Positions 41,434 to 50,092 of a stretch of 55,502 bases of DNA are shown in pieces. The DNA lies in the NCBI RefSeq assembly GCF_026013605.1, contig NZ_JAPDPJ010000044.1:1-55502 (forward strand), written 5' to 3'. Under the pieces are notes generated by a model. It made no database searches. It was not told the origin of the DNA and was given only the letters and a program-made list of their open reading frames with translations. This stretch comes from Plebeiibacterium sediminum (GTDB lineage Bacteria > Bacteroidota > Bacteroidia > Bacteroidales > Marinilabiliaceae). Both the position numbers and the translations under genes were made by a program. How positions within the stretch are numbered: position 1 is the stretch's first letter; every line of letters begins with the position of its first letter.

Positions 41434-42477
41434 ATGGAATTAAAAGGAAATAAATACGGAACACACAGAGTGATTGAACCACAAGGCGTTTTACCTCAAC
41501 CAGCAACTGTTGTCAATAACAACATGGATCTGTTATATGACAATGAAATACGCATTGATGTGGATATTTTAAATATTGATTCAGCCAGTTTCACACAAAT
41601 AAAAGAACAGGCAAATGGTAACATCAGCCGTATTAAATCTATCATAAAAAATATTGTAGCCCAGCATGGTAAATTGAAAAATCCGGTGACAGGATCTGGA
41701 GGAATGCTCATAGGTACAGTTGAAAAAATTGGATCTGCAATTCAGCAGCAATCTGATATCAAAGTTGGTGACAGAATAGCAACACTGGTGTCATTATCGT
41801 TAACACCCTTAAAGATCGATGAGATAATTGAAGTCAAACCTGAAATTGATCAGATTAAAGTCAGCGCTAAAGCTATTCTATTCGAAAGTGGAATTTATGC
41901 CAAACTTCCAGCTGATATTTCAGAAACACTCTCGCTTGCTGTTCTTGATGTTTGTGGTGCTCCGGCACAGACCCAACGTTTGGTAAAAAAAGATGATACA
42001 GTTGTTGTGATTGGAGCCGGAGGTAAATCAGGAATGCTTTGCTGTGCTGCTGCTAAAGAAATTGTTGGTGATAAAGGGCTGATTATTGGCATTGATTATA
42101 ATGATGAAAATATAAGCCGGCTAAAAAAAGTTGATGTGTGCCATCAGGTAATAAAGCTTAATGCAAGCCATGCTTTGCAATGCTACCAATCCATAAAAGA
42201 ACTCACTAGTGGATCTATGGCTGATGTTGTCATCAATAATGTAAACATTCCTAATACCGAAATGGGCTCTATACTAATGTGTAAAGACCGTGGTACGGTT
42301 TACTTTTTTAGCATGGCTACTTCGTTTACAAAATCTGCTTTAGGAGCTGAAGGCATAGGTAAAGATGTTGACATGCTTATTGGCAATGGCTATGCTGCCG
42401 GACATGCACAGTTGGCCCTGGATATCATCAGAAGAAATGAAAAGATAAGAACGCTTTATGAAGAGCTGTACACGTAG
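41434..42477 (+). CDS. kdd: L-erythro-3,5-diaminohexanoate dehydrogenase
   Basis: The 347-residue protein has the N-terminal start [24 protein letters not shown] seen in Kdd proteins. A central Rossmann fold contains [34 protein letters not shown], and the segment [45 protein letters not shown] follows. It oxidises 3,5-diaminohexanoate to 3-keto-5-aminohexanoate with NAD+ and loss of ammonia. It is placed between kce and kamA, the usual order in Bacteroidota. Confidence 0.95.
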   Translation: MELKGNKYGTHRVIEPQGVLPQPATVVNNNMDLLYDNEIRIDVDILNIDSASFTQIKEQANGNISRIKSIIKNIVAQHGKLKNPVTGSGGMLIGTVEKIGSAIQQQSDIKVGDRIATLVSLSLTPLKIDEIIEVKPEIDQIKVSAKAILFESGIYAKLPADISETLSLAVLDVCGAPAQTQRLVKKDDTVVVIGAGGKSGMLCCAAAKEIVGDKGLIIGIDYNDENISRLKKVDVCHQVIKLNASHALQCYQSIKELTSGSMADVVINNVNIPNTEMGSILMCKDRGTVYFFSMATSFTKSALGAEGIGKDVDMLIGNGYAAGHAQLALDIIRRNEKIRTLYEELYT

Positions 42478-42555
42478 AGGAATAGGGAGAAGGGAACAGG
42501 GAGAAAGGAGAAAGGAGAAAGGAAAAAGGAGAAGGGAGAAGGGAGAAGGGTTAGG
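42478..42555 (+). repeat. Purine-only tandem tract between kdd and kamA
   Basis: About 78 bases are made almost only of G and A, as imperfect repeats of GGGAGAA and GGAGAAA. It is low-complexity DNA of the slippage type. It could change length between strains and, since it lies about 20 bases before the kamA start, could affect its translation. Confidence 0.85.
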
Positions 42556-42574
42556 AAATAAAAAAATCTACATA

Positions 42575-43852
42575 ATGAAAAGAAAATTCGCACATGTTAA
42601 TTATAAGGATATTCCTCTTTTCAAGGATGTAACAGAGGAGGAATGGAATGACTGGAAATGGCAGATGCGAAATGCCATAAGAGATATTCCTACGCTTGAA
42701 AAGGTACTAGAACTGAACGAGGAAGAACGTGATCATTTGTCGCAAACACTGGATCAGTTTAAAATGGCTATTACCCCATATTATGCAGCTTTAATGGACA
42801 AAGAAAACAATGATTGTCCCATTAGAAAAATGGCTGTTCCCCAATTAAAGGAGTTGTATGTTGATCCATCAGATCTTAATGATCCTTTAAATGAAGATGG
42901 CGATTCTCCGGTTTCAGGACTTACTCATCGATACCCTGACAGAGTTTTGTTAATGGTTACACGAGAATGCTCTATGTACTGCCGCCATTGTACCCGGCGC
43001 CGCATTGTTGGTGAAACAGATACTAGTTCCGGGAAAGATCAGCTTCAAAGAGATTTTGATTACATACGCAATACTCCTGAAATACGGGATGTAATTATTT
43101 CCGGTGGTGATCCTCTTGTTTTAAGCGATGAACGCATTGACTATATTTTAACTGAACTCAGAAAAATAGATCATGTTGAAATCATTAGAATAGGCAGTCG
43201 AATGCCTGTGGTTCTTCCACAGCGTATTACTGATCATTTGTGCGAGGTTATAAAAAAGCACCATCCGGTTTACGTAAACACACACTTCAACCATCCTAAA
43301 GAAGTAACTATTGAAGCACAAAAAGCATGTGAAAAATTAGCTAATGCAGGTGTTCAACTGGGTAATCAAAGCGTGCTATTAAAAGGCATTAATGATTGTC
43401 CGAATATTATGAAAGGATTGGTTCACGATTTACTAATGATCAGAGTGAAACCTTATTATATCTATCAATGCGATTTATCTGAAGGCATATCTCATTTCAG
43501 AACAACTATTTCAAAAGGTATTGAAATCATTGAAAATCTAAGAGGTCATACTTCAGGAATGGCGGTTCCAACTTTTGTTGTTGATGCTCCTGGCGGAGGA
43601 GGCAAAATACCTGTTATGCCCGATTATTTGATATCTCAAACTGAAAAAAGAGTAGTCCTTAGAAATTATGAGGGTATGTTATCAAGCTACACGCAGCCAT
43701 CTGATTACCATAGTCACGATCCTCAAAAATGCGAATATTGTCAGAATGAGTTTTTATGGGCAAAAGATGGTGTGGCTAAATTATTAAATGAAGGAGGAAC
43801 TTTGAAACCACAAGAATTAAGAAGAGAGCAAAGAACAAATGGAAAGCATTAG
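42575..43852 (+). CDS. kamA: Lysine 2,3-aminomutase
   Basis: I start this 425-residue protein at ATG 42575, since [35 protein letters not shown] is the normal family N-terminus. An upstream in-frame ATG at 42458 would translate the purine repeat. The radical-SAM cluster motif is C132-x3-C136-x2-C139 ([13 protein letters not shown]). The motifs GGDPLVL, NTHFNHP and the PLP region [18 protein letters not shown] are all present. It converts L-lysine to L-beta-lysine, the first step of the pathway. The enzyme needs a low-potential reductant and is oxygen-sensitive, in line with anaerobic use. Confidence 0.96.
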   Translation: MKRKFAHVNYKDIPLFKDVTEEEWNDWKWQMRNAIRDIPTLEKVLELNEEERDHLSQTLDQFKMAITPYYAALMDKENNDCPIRKMAVPQLKELYVDPSDLNDPLNEDGDSPVSGLTHRYPDRVLLMVTRECSMYCRHCTRRRIVGETDTSSGKDQLQRDFDYIRNTPEIRDVIISGGDPLVLSDERIDYILTELRKIDHVEIIRIGSRMPVVLPQRITDHLCEVIKKHHPVYVNTHFNHPKEVTIEAQKACEKLANAGVQLGNQSVLLKGINDCPNIMKGLVHDLLMIRVKPYYIYQCDLSEGISHFRTTISKGIEIIENLRGHTSGMAVPTFVVDAPGGGGKIPVMPDYLISQTEKRVVLRNYEGMLSSYTQPSDYHSHDPQKCEYCQNEFLWAKDGVAKLLNEGGTLKPQELRREQRTNGKH

Positions 43853-43859
43853 AATATTG

Positions 43860-43906
43860 TTGACAGTAGGCAGTTGACAGTAAGCAGAGGGCAGTAGGCA
43901 GTTGAC
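43860..43906 (+). repeat. 14-bp tandem repeat between kamA and kamB
   Basis: TTGACAGTAGGCAG, TTGACAGTAAGCAG and AGGGCAGTAGGCAG follow each other directly, then TTGAC begins a fourth unit. It lies between two genes of the cluster and is likely to vary in copy number. Confidence 0.9.
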
Positions 43907-43936
43907 TAAAAATAAATGATTTAAAAAGAAATAAAA

Positions 43937-44806
43937 GTGTTAAGTAATCATTGGTCATATCAGTTTTTAAATCACACTACATTTATCCTGGGCAATGGAA
44001 AAAATGCGGGTAAAACAACTTTTATGAATCTGGCCTTGAGCTATATTCGAAAAGAGGTCACTCCTACATTTCTTTCGGTAGGTATAGATGGTGAGATCAG
44101 GGATTTGATAGATGGTAGAAGCAAACCTCAAATATCAACATTCCCCCATGACATAGTGGTTACATCGCTTGCTATGATTAAGAAAAGCGATGGTCAATTT
44201 AAATTACTTAAGGCTTTTCCATTTTATACAACTTTGGGTCAAATAGTAATTGCACAAAACCTAAGAAGCGGCAAAATTGAACTGGTTGGACCGGAGAATA
44301 ACAACCAGTTAACCTGTATTATTAATTATTTAAGGAATGAGCTCAATTGCAAGACTATTGTAATTGATGGAGCTGCAAACAGGAAAACACCACTTAGCTC
44401 ATTTAAAAACGCAGGGTTCTTTTATGTCATCAGCATTAATAAAAGAACACTTGCAAAAGCTCTTGAAACCTGCAAACTACTTGCATTGAGTTCATCCTTA
44501 AAATCAAATAGTAATTATGATACCATTGCAAGAACATACCAACTTAAAGGTGCCTTAACCTCTTCAAAAATTACAGAAATACCTGAAGATATTGCCTGCT
44601 TAGAGGTGGACAACTTCACGTCTATTTTCCTTAACTACAAGCAAATTATACAATTACAAAAGCAAGTAATAATACGAGTTCAAACCATATATAATCTGAA
44701 TGGCTTTGTGGTGATTTTAAAAGAGATTGAAAGCACTGAGTTTATTGAAAGGTACAATCAGGAACACATTAATGCAGAACTAATTATCAATCCATATGCC
44801 TGTTAA
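43937..44806 (+). CDS. kamB: Lysine 5,6-aminomutase reactivase subunit, P-loop protein (KamB-type)
   Basis: The 289-residue protein starts with GTG; the only nearby ATG (43916) runs into a stop. It has a P-loop, GNGKNAGKTT at residues 19-28, followed by FLSVGIDGEIRDLIDGRSKPQISTFPHDIVVTSLAM and VIDGAANRKTPLS. This looks like a nucleotide-binding protein of the same kind as those next to kamDE in other lysine-fermenting bacteria, where such genes are named as reactivating factors for the cobalamin enzyme. The assignment to KamB rather than KamC rests on order and on the next gene being the MutS-like partner. It overlaps kamC by 11 bases. Confidence 0.75.
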   Translation: MLSNHWSYQFLNHTTFILGNGKNAGKTTFMNLALSYIRKEVTPTFLSVGIDGEIRDLIDGRSKPQISTFPHDIVVTSLAMIKKSDGQFKLLKAFPFYTTLGQIVIAQNLRSGKIELVGPENNNQLTCIINYLRNELNCKTIVIDGAANRKTPLSSFKNAGFFYVISINKRTLAKALETCKLLALSSSLKSNSNYDTIARTYQLKGALTSSKITEIPEDIACLEVDNFTSIFLNYKQIIQLQKQVIIRVQTIYNLNGFVVILKEIESTEFIERYNQEHINAELIINPYAC

Positions 44807-46397
44807 AGATGCCATACTATTTTCCAATTTTGAGTGGTTTTACAATTTATACAAACCACACTCTCCTTATGGTTTAGAAGCCAAAGAGAGGGCATCATTT
44901 ATCGTGGATTATGATGAGCTGGAAAAACAATATACAACTACGGATCTTTTTATTGATTTTATCAAAACCAACATTGATTACGCCATAAAAGTTGAATACC
45001 ATTTATCTAAAACAGACCGTTTAAATACACTAGATAAAGAAGATTTTGACGCCGCTGACTTATTGCTTATTAAAAAGCTTTTAATCCATTATAAAGCAAT
45101 TGCTCAAACATTACCTTCAAATATTAAAGAATTCATTGATATTGATTTCAAATCATCCTCTTTATTAATTGCTTTATCTCCCAATAATGACAAAAGTGAA
45201 ACATTTTATCTATCCTCTTCATTTAGTGATGATTTACTAAAAACAAGAAGTAAGATTGTAGAACAGGATAGGATAATATCCGAACTTAAAAAAACGATCT
45301 ACCAGAATATCAAAAGTAACCTGAATCTTGATTTTACAGATCATGATTTCTTACTTGTAAATAATTCAAAAACTCAATTATTTAAAAGTAGTCTGATTCA
45401 AACTGAATTTTATGATAGCCTTATGATGATGGTTAAACCTGCTTTTCCTTCAGACTATATCAACGCCCTATTAACAAAGGAAGATTTGTTAAACGAGGAA
45501 GCTGAGGAAGAAAAACAGGTCTTATTGCAATTATCTGGTCTTATTCATCATGAAGAACAACAAATTAATCAATACATCAATCATATTGAATGGATTGATA
45601 CCAATATGGCTAAAGCTAGATTGGCTGTTCTGTTTAATCTAAACAAACCTCATCTCGGCAAAGATCAAACTATAAATGTATCTCTTGGAAGATGGCTGTC
45701 TCTGGAAGATGAACATTCAAAGGCAGGATTAAAATATACTCCGTTAACAGCAGATTTTGATCGTAATACGATACTGCTATCTGGTTCAAATATGGGAGGA
45801 AAAACAGTTTTACTTAAAACGCTAACCTTTCTGCAATTATTAGCTCAATACGGTTTTTATGTACCTGCCATAAATTTTAAAACTCAGGTCTTTAAATCCA
45901 TACATATCCTCAGTAATTCGAGCAAATCAGAAACAAAAGGATTGAGTTCGTTTGGTGAAGAAATTTATCTCTTAAACAAGATTTTATCGTGCAAGGATGT
46001 CCCTGGTTTATTTATAGTTGATGAATTGGCTCAAACAACCAATGCAACCGAGGCTAAAGCCATTTTATATGCTGTTTTAAAGCACTTATCGGAATCTACT
46101 CAATTAACCAGCTTCTGTTCAACTCATTTCATCGATGTTCCCAATATTAATGGGGTATCTAAATACAAAATGAAAGGATTGAATGATAACAATTTTAAAA
46201 AATTCTATACCCACACAACGAAAACTAACATAAATGAAAAAATAAAAGTCATGAATGCTTTCATGCAATACGAAGTTGAAAAGGACAATGGCTCTCCTCC
46301 TTCTTTTGATGCGCTTACCATTGCCAAACTATTAGGTTTAGATGAAAATATCCTAAAAGAGGCCAATCAATATTTAAATAATAAAGGAACTGAATAA
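44796..46397 (+). CDS. kamC: MutS-like ATPase, lysine 5,6-aminomutase reactivase (KamC-type)
   Basis: The 533-residue protein ends in a MutS-family ATPase domain: Walker A GSNMGGKT at 330-337, the GLSSFGEEIYLLNKIL segment near 382-397, Walker B GLFIVDELAQTTNATEA at about 404-420 and FCSTHF. The first 300 residues are helical and do not look like MutS mismatch-binding domains. A DNA-repair role is thus unlikely. Its fixed place between kamB and kamD suggests it removes damaged cobalamin from KamDE at the expense of ATP. The start overlaps the previous gene, which fits translational coupling. Confidence 0.8.
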   Translation: MPVKDAILFSNFEWFYNLYKPHSPYGLEAKERASFIVDYDELEKQYTTTDLFIDFIKTNIDYAIKVEYHLSKTDRLNTLDKEDFDAADLLLIKKLLIHYKAIAQTLPSNIKEFIDIDFKSSSLLIALSPNNDKSETFYLSSSFSDDLLKTRSKIVEQDRIISELKKTIYQNIKSNLNLDFTDHDFLLVNNSKTQLFKSSLIQTEFYDSLMMMVKPAFPSDYINALLTKEDLLNEEAEEEKQVLLQLSGLIHHEEQQINQYINHIEWIDTNMAKARLAVLFNLNKPHLGKDQTINVSLGRWLSLEDEHSKAGLKYTPLTADFDRNTILLSGSNMGGKTVLLKTLTFLQLLAQYGFYVPAINFKTQVFKSIHILSNSSKSETKGLSSFGEEIYLLNKILSCKDVPGLFIVDELAQTTNATEAKAILYAVLKHLSESTQLTSFCSTHFIDVPNINGVSKYKMKGLNDNNFKKFYTHTTKTNINEKIKVMNAFMQYEVEKDNGSPPSFDALTIAKLLGLDENILKEANQYLNNKGTE

Positions 46398-46408
46398 AAC
46401 CGTAAACC

Positions 46409-47998
46409 ATGTCATACTCAAAACTAAATCTGGATCAGCATAAAATAGAAAAAGCCCGGCAATTAGCTAAACAAATTGTCAAACCTGTAAATGATTATAT
46501 TTCAAAGCATACAACAGATACTATAGAAAGAGCTACGCTAAGAATACTGGGTGCTGACGGTATTAACACTGATGGTATTCCGGTTCCTAATTTAATTGTT
46601 GATGCGCTGGGTAATAAAATTGAATTTGGAGCTACCACTTATTATATCAATGCATTAATACGCAAAAATGCGACTCCGCAACAACTCAACAAACAGATTG
46701 CAGAAGGTCTTGACATATCAACGATTACACTAACAGACAAAGTTTTAATCGAGAACAAAGCTCAGGAATTCATTCATGAATTTACAAGAAGAGTAAAACA
46801 AAATACGGACTATAGAAATCAAAAGATCACTGCGTATAAAAATAAAGAAAACAGTCCCCTGCTCTACTTAATTGTTGCCACAGGTAATATTTACGAAGAT
46901 GTAAAACAAGCACAGGCTGCAGCACGACAGGGAGCCGATATTGTTGCAGTAATCAGAACAACTGGACAAAGTTTGCTGGACTATGTTCCTTATGGAGCCA
47001 CAACAGAAGGTTTTGGAGGTACCTACGCAACTCAGGAAAATTTCAAAATCATGCGTAAGGCATTAGATGAAGTTGGAGAAGAAATTGGCAAATACATTCG
47101 TCTGGTCAATTACTGCTCCGGTTTATGCATGCCGGAGATTGCTGCCATGGGAGCACTTGAAAGACTGGATATGATGCTCAACGATTCGATGTACGGAATC
47201 TTATTCCGTGATATTAACATGTATCGAACCTTTGTAGATCAGAAGTTCTCCAGAATGATCAACGCCTTTGCTGATATCACAATCAACTCTGGAGAAGACA
47301 ATTATTTAACTACTTCTGATGCCTACGAAAAGGCTTATACAGTAACTGCTTCACAATTTATTAATGAGCAATTTGCCTACGATAGCGGATTACCTGCACG
47401 CCTTATGGGACTGGGACATGCTTTTGAAATGAATCCTGATAAAGAAAACGGATTTCTTTATGAAATGGCTCATGCTCAAATGGCCAGAGAAATATTCCCT
47501 GAAGCTCCCTTAAAATATATGCCTCCAACCAAATATATGACAGGAGATATTTTTAAAGGTTTTATTATGAATGCCATGTTCAACTTTGTTGCCAAGGCTA
47601 CCAATCAAAGCATTTTGCTTTTGGGTATGCTTACCGAAGCCATTCATACTCCGTTTATGCAAGATCGCTTTTTGGCCGTTTCAAACGCCCAATATATCAT
47701 GAATAACATAAAAGACTTTGCCAATGATATTGAGTTTAAAAAGGATGGCCTCATTCAAAACAGAGCTAAAGAAGTACTGGATCAAACCATTTCGTTTTTA
47801 GAAGAAGTAAACAACAAAGGCTTATTTAATGCTATCGAACAAAAAATGTTTGCTGAAATCAGTCGCCCTAAAAATGGAGGAAAGGGATTGGATGGAGTCT
47901 ACGAAAAATCTCCAGACTATTATAATCCTGTGTATGAGTATCTGGAAAATGAATTGGGACTTAAATCAATAGCTATTGAAAGGAGGAAAATAAAATGA
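46409..47998 (+). CDS. kamD: Lysine 5,6-aminomutase alpha subunit
   Basis: The 529-residue protein matches KamD from start to end (typical length about 515-520): LDQHKIEKARQLAKQIVKPV near the start, VAVIRTTGQSLLDYVPYGATTEGFGGTYATQENF in the middle and the conserved KYMPPTKYMTGDIFKG late. With KamE it moves the terminal amino group of beta-lysine to form 3,5-diaminohexanoate, using adenosylcobalamin and PLP. Its last bases overlap the kamE start (ATGA), as expected for subunits made in equal amount. Confidence 0.95.
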   Translation: MSYSKLNLDQHKIEKARQLAKQIVKPVNDYISKHTTDTIERATLRILGADGINTDGIPVPNLIVDALGNKIEFGATTYYINALIRKNATPQQLNKQIAEGLDISTITLTDKVLIENKAQEFIHEFTRRVKQNTDYRNQKITAYKNKENSPLLYLIVATGNIYEDVKQAQAAARQGADIVAVIRTTGQSLLDYVPYGATTEGFGGTYATQENFKIMRKALDEVGEEIGKYIRLVNYCSGLCMPEIAAMGALERLDMMLNDSMYGILFRDINMYRTFVDQKFSRMINAFADITINSGEDNYLTTSDAYEKAYTVTASQFINEQFAYDSGLPARLMGLGHAFEMNPDKENGFLYEMAHAQMAREIFPEAPLKYMPPTKYMTGDIFKGFIMNAMFNFVAKATNQSILLLGMLTEAIHTPFMQDRFLAVSNAQYIMNNIKDFANDIEFKKDGLIQNRAKEVLDQTISFLEEVNNKGLFNAIEQKMFAEISRPKNGGKGLDGVYEKSPDYYNPVYEYLENELGLKSIAIERRKIK

Positions 47999-48726
47999 TG
48001 ATTAAATCTTACGGCGATACGATAAACGACGGTGCAGTTCAATTGTCTTTTACACTACCTGTTCGTCACTCAGCCAAGGCTGATGAAGCTGCAAAACAAT
48101 ATGCCCATAAGCTGGGATTCTATGAAGTGGAGATAGTCTATTCGAATGCTTTATCTGATGAATTTTCCTTTTTTGTAGTTTATGGAAAAACTCATGTACA
48201 AATAGATTACGATAAGATTGAAGTGGAAGATGTCAGTAAATCAATGGATTTTTATGAGGTAAACGATTTTATCAAAGAGCATATAAAACGCCAAGTTGTA
48301 GTGGTTGGTGCCTGTACCGGAACCGATGCACATACTGTAGGTATTGATGCCATTATGAATATGAAAGGTTTTGATCAGCATTATGGACTGGAACGATATC
48401 CTATGATAGAAGCCTATAACCTTGGAGCCCAGGTTTCAAACGAAGAATTGATAAAAAAAGCAATTGCACTAAAAGCCGACGCCATTTTAGTATCTCAGGT
48501 TGTCACTCAAAAAGAGGTTCATATTCATAACATGACTGAGTTAATTGAACTGATGGAAGCTGAAGGAATCCGATCGGATATCATTGTTATTGCCGGAGGT
48601 CCCAGAATAGGAAATAAACTGGCTATGGAACTTGGTTACGATGCCGGATTTGGCAGAGGTACTTATCCGGAAAACGTGGCGTCATTTATAGTAGAGAAAA
48701 TGGCTAGTAAGGCAATGCAATACTAA
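47995..48726 (+). CDS. kamE: Lysine 5,6-aminomutase beta subunit
   Basis: The 243-residue protein has an N-terminal dimerisation part and a C-terminal Rossmann B12-binding domain. The cobalt-binding motif D-x-H-x-x-G is DAHTVG at 111-116, with H113. K124 lies 11 residues after H113; this is the same spacing as the cobalt-ligating His and PLP-binding Lys I recall for the clostridial enzyme (133 and 144). The later IVIAGGPRIGNKLAMELGYDAGFGRGTYPENVASFI is typical. Both cofactors are thus carried by this subunit. No cobalamin riboswitch is visible in the cluster. Confidence 0.95.
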   Translation: MMIKSYGDTINDGAVQLSFTLPVRHSAKADEAAKQYAHKLGFYEVEIVYSNALSDEFSFFVVYGKTHVQIDYDKIEVEDVSKSMDFYEVNDFIKEHIKRQVVVVGACTGTDAHTVGIDAIMNMKGFDQHYGLERYPMIEAYNLGAQVSNEELIKKAIALKADAILVSQVVTQKEVHIHNMTELIELMEAEGIRSDIIVIAGGPRIGNKLAMELGYDAGFGRGTYPENVASFIVEKMASKAMQY

Positions 48727-48771
48727 AATTATCAATTTGGTAAAATCTCATTTAAAAGAAAAACTTAAATC

Positions 48772-49956
48772 ATGAAGAAAGAAATCTATATTGTTGATGC
48801 GGCAAGAACAGCCATTGGAAGCTTTGGCGGATCATTATCAAATATATCTCCTGCAGAAATGGGTGCTACTGTAGTTAAAGAACTTTTTAAAAGAAACGGA
48901 CTCACAGGAAACGAAGTTGATGAGGTATTAATGGGGTGTATCTTACAAGCTGGTCATGGTCAAAATGTTGCACGACAAATAGCCATTAAAGCAGGTATCC
49001 CTGTTGAAAAAACAGCCATGTCAATAAATATGGTTTGCGGTTCAGGTTTACGCAGTGTGGCACTTGCTGCACAAAGCATTATTGCCGGAGATAGTGAACT
49101 CATAATTGCAGGTGGCTCAGAAAGTATGTCGCAAGCTCCTTACCTACTCCCAAAGGCAAGAACAGGTTATAGAATGGGAGATCAAACCGTGGTAGATTCA
49201 ATGATTTATGATGGATTAACAGATATTTTTAACCATTACCACATGGGTCTAACAGCCGAAAACCTGGCCGAAAAATATCATTTATCCCGGGAAGCTCAGG
49301 ATGAGTTTGCTGCCAACTCTCAAAATAAAGCAGAAAGAGCCATTAACAAAAATCGCTTTGAGGCAGAAATTGTTCCAATAGAAATACCACAGCACAAGAA
49401 AGATCCAATCATTTTTAAACAGGATGAATTTGTTCGGTTTGGGGTAACACCAGAATCACTGTCCAAACTCCGTCCGGCCTTTAAAAAGGAAGGAACAGTT
49501 ACTGCTGCAAATTCCTCAGGTATTAACGATGGAGCCGCTGCTGTTATTGTTGCCAGCAAACAAGCCTGCGATAAGTATCATTTGAAACCAATGGCTAAAA
49601 TTGCCTCCTACGCCTGGCATGGTACAGATCCGGCATACATGGGTCTGGGACCTGTAGAAGCCATCAAAAAGGCCTTACAAAAAGCCAATTGGTCACTTGA
49701 AGAACTAGAACTTATAGAAGCCAATGAAGCTTTTGCGGCCCAATCTCTCGCTCTTATGCAGGAGTTACATCTAAATCCTGAAATCACCAATGTAAATGGT
49801 GGTTCTATTGCTCTGGGGCATCCCATTGGTTCCAGTGGTACACGAATTTTAACTACACTGATTCATGAAATGGTCAAACGAAAATCAAAAAAAGGATTAG
49901 CCTCTCTTTGCATCGGAGGAGGTATGGGAATAGCCATGTGTATTGAAGGGGTATAG
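48772..49956 (+). CDS. atoB: Acetyl-CoA C-acetyltransferase (thiolase)
   Basis: The 394-residue protein is a standard biosynthetic/degradative thiolase. The acyl-accepting C89 is in NMVCGSGLRS, the catalytic His (about 349) in GGSIALGHPIGSSGTR and the second Cys (about 380) in CIGGGMG. Other conserved pieces are DAARTAIGSFGGSL and EANEAFAAQ. In this cluster it should split acetoacetyl-CoA into two acetyl-CoA, one of which can feed Kce. It lies 45 bases after kamE and is probably the last gene of the lysine unit. Confidence 0.95.
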   Translation: MKKEIYIVDAARTAIGSFGGSLSNISPAEMGATVVKELFKRNGLTGNEVDEVLMGCILQAGHGQNVARQIAIKAGIPVEKTAMSINMVCGSGLRSVALAAQSIIAGDSELIIAGGSESMSQAPYLLPKARTGYRMGDQTVVDSMIYDGLTDIFNHYHMGLTAENLAEKYHLSREAQDEFAANSQNKAERAINKNRFEAEIVPIEIPQHKKDPIIFKQDEFVRFGVTPESLSKLRPAFKKEGTVTAANSSGINDGAAAVIVASKQACDKYHLKPMAKIASYAWHGTDPAYMGLGPVEAIKKALQKANWSLEELELIEANEAFAAQSLALMQELHLNPEITNVNGGSIALGHPIGSSGTRILTTLIHEMVKRKSKKGLASLCIGGGMGIAMCIEGV

Positions 49957-50092
49957 CATACTGATTTACGCTCTACATCTAACATCAACTTATATGTAAA
50001 TAGATCTATTTTTTAATACTGTATATCAAAACCATTAGTAACGTACCCGTTTATTTCTTAACTTGAATAGGTTAAAATACGAGGGGAATGGT

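Noticed and set aside
42458-42574. Longer N-terminus for kamA starting at ATG 42458
   Set aside because: It would translate the GGGAGAA repeat and the end of kdd. The family N-terminus starts at ATG 42575.
42478-43906. CRISPR array from the tandem repeats near kamA
   Set aside because: The units are directly tandem with no spacers and no cas genes are present.
45000-46397. DNA mismatch repair MutS
   Set aside because: Only the ATPase domain matches; mismatch-binding parts are absent and the context is the lysine cluster.
46000-48100. Cobalamin riboswitch for the B12-dependent kamDE
   Set aside because: No B12-box-like sequence or suitable leader exists; the genes overlap or are nearly contiguous.
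50063-50092. TTG start for the GAF kinase
   Set aside because: The ATG at 50093 follows GAGGGG at good spacing and is the simpler choice.
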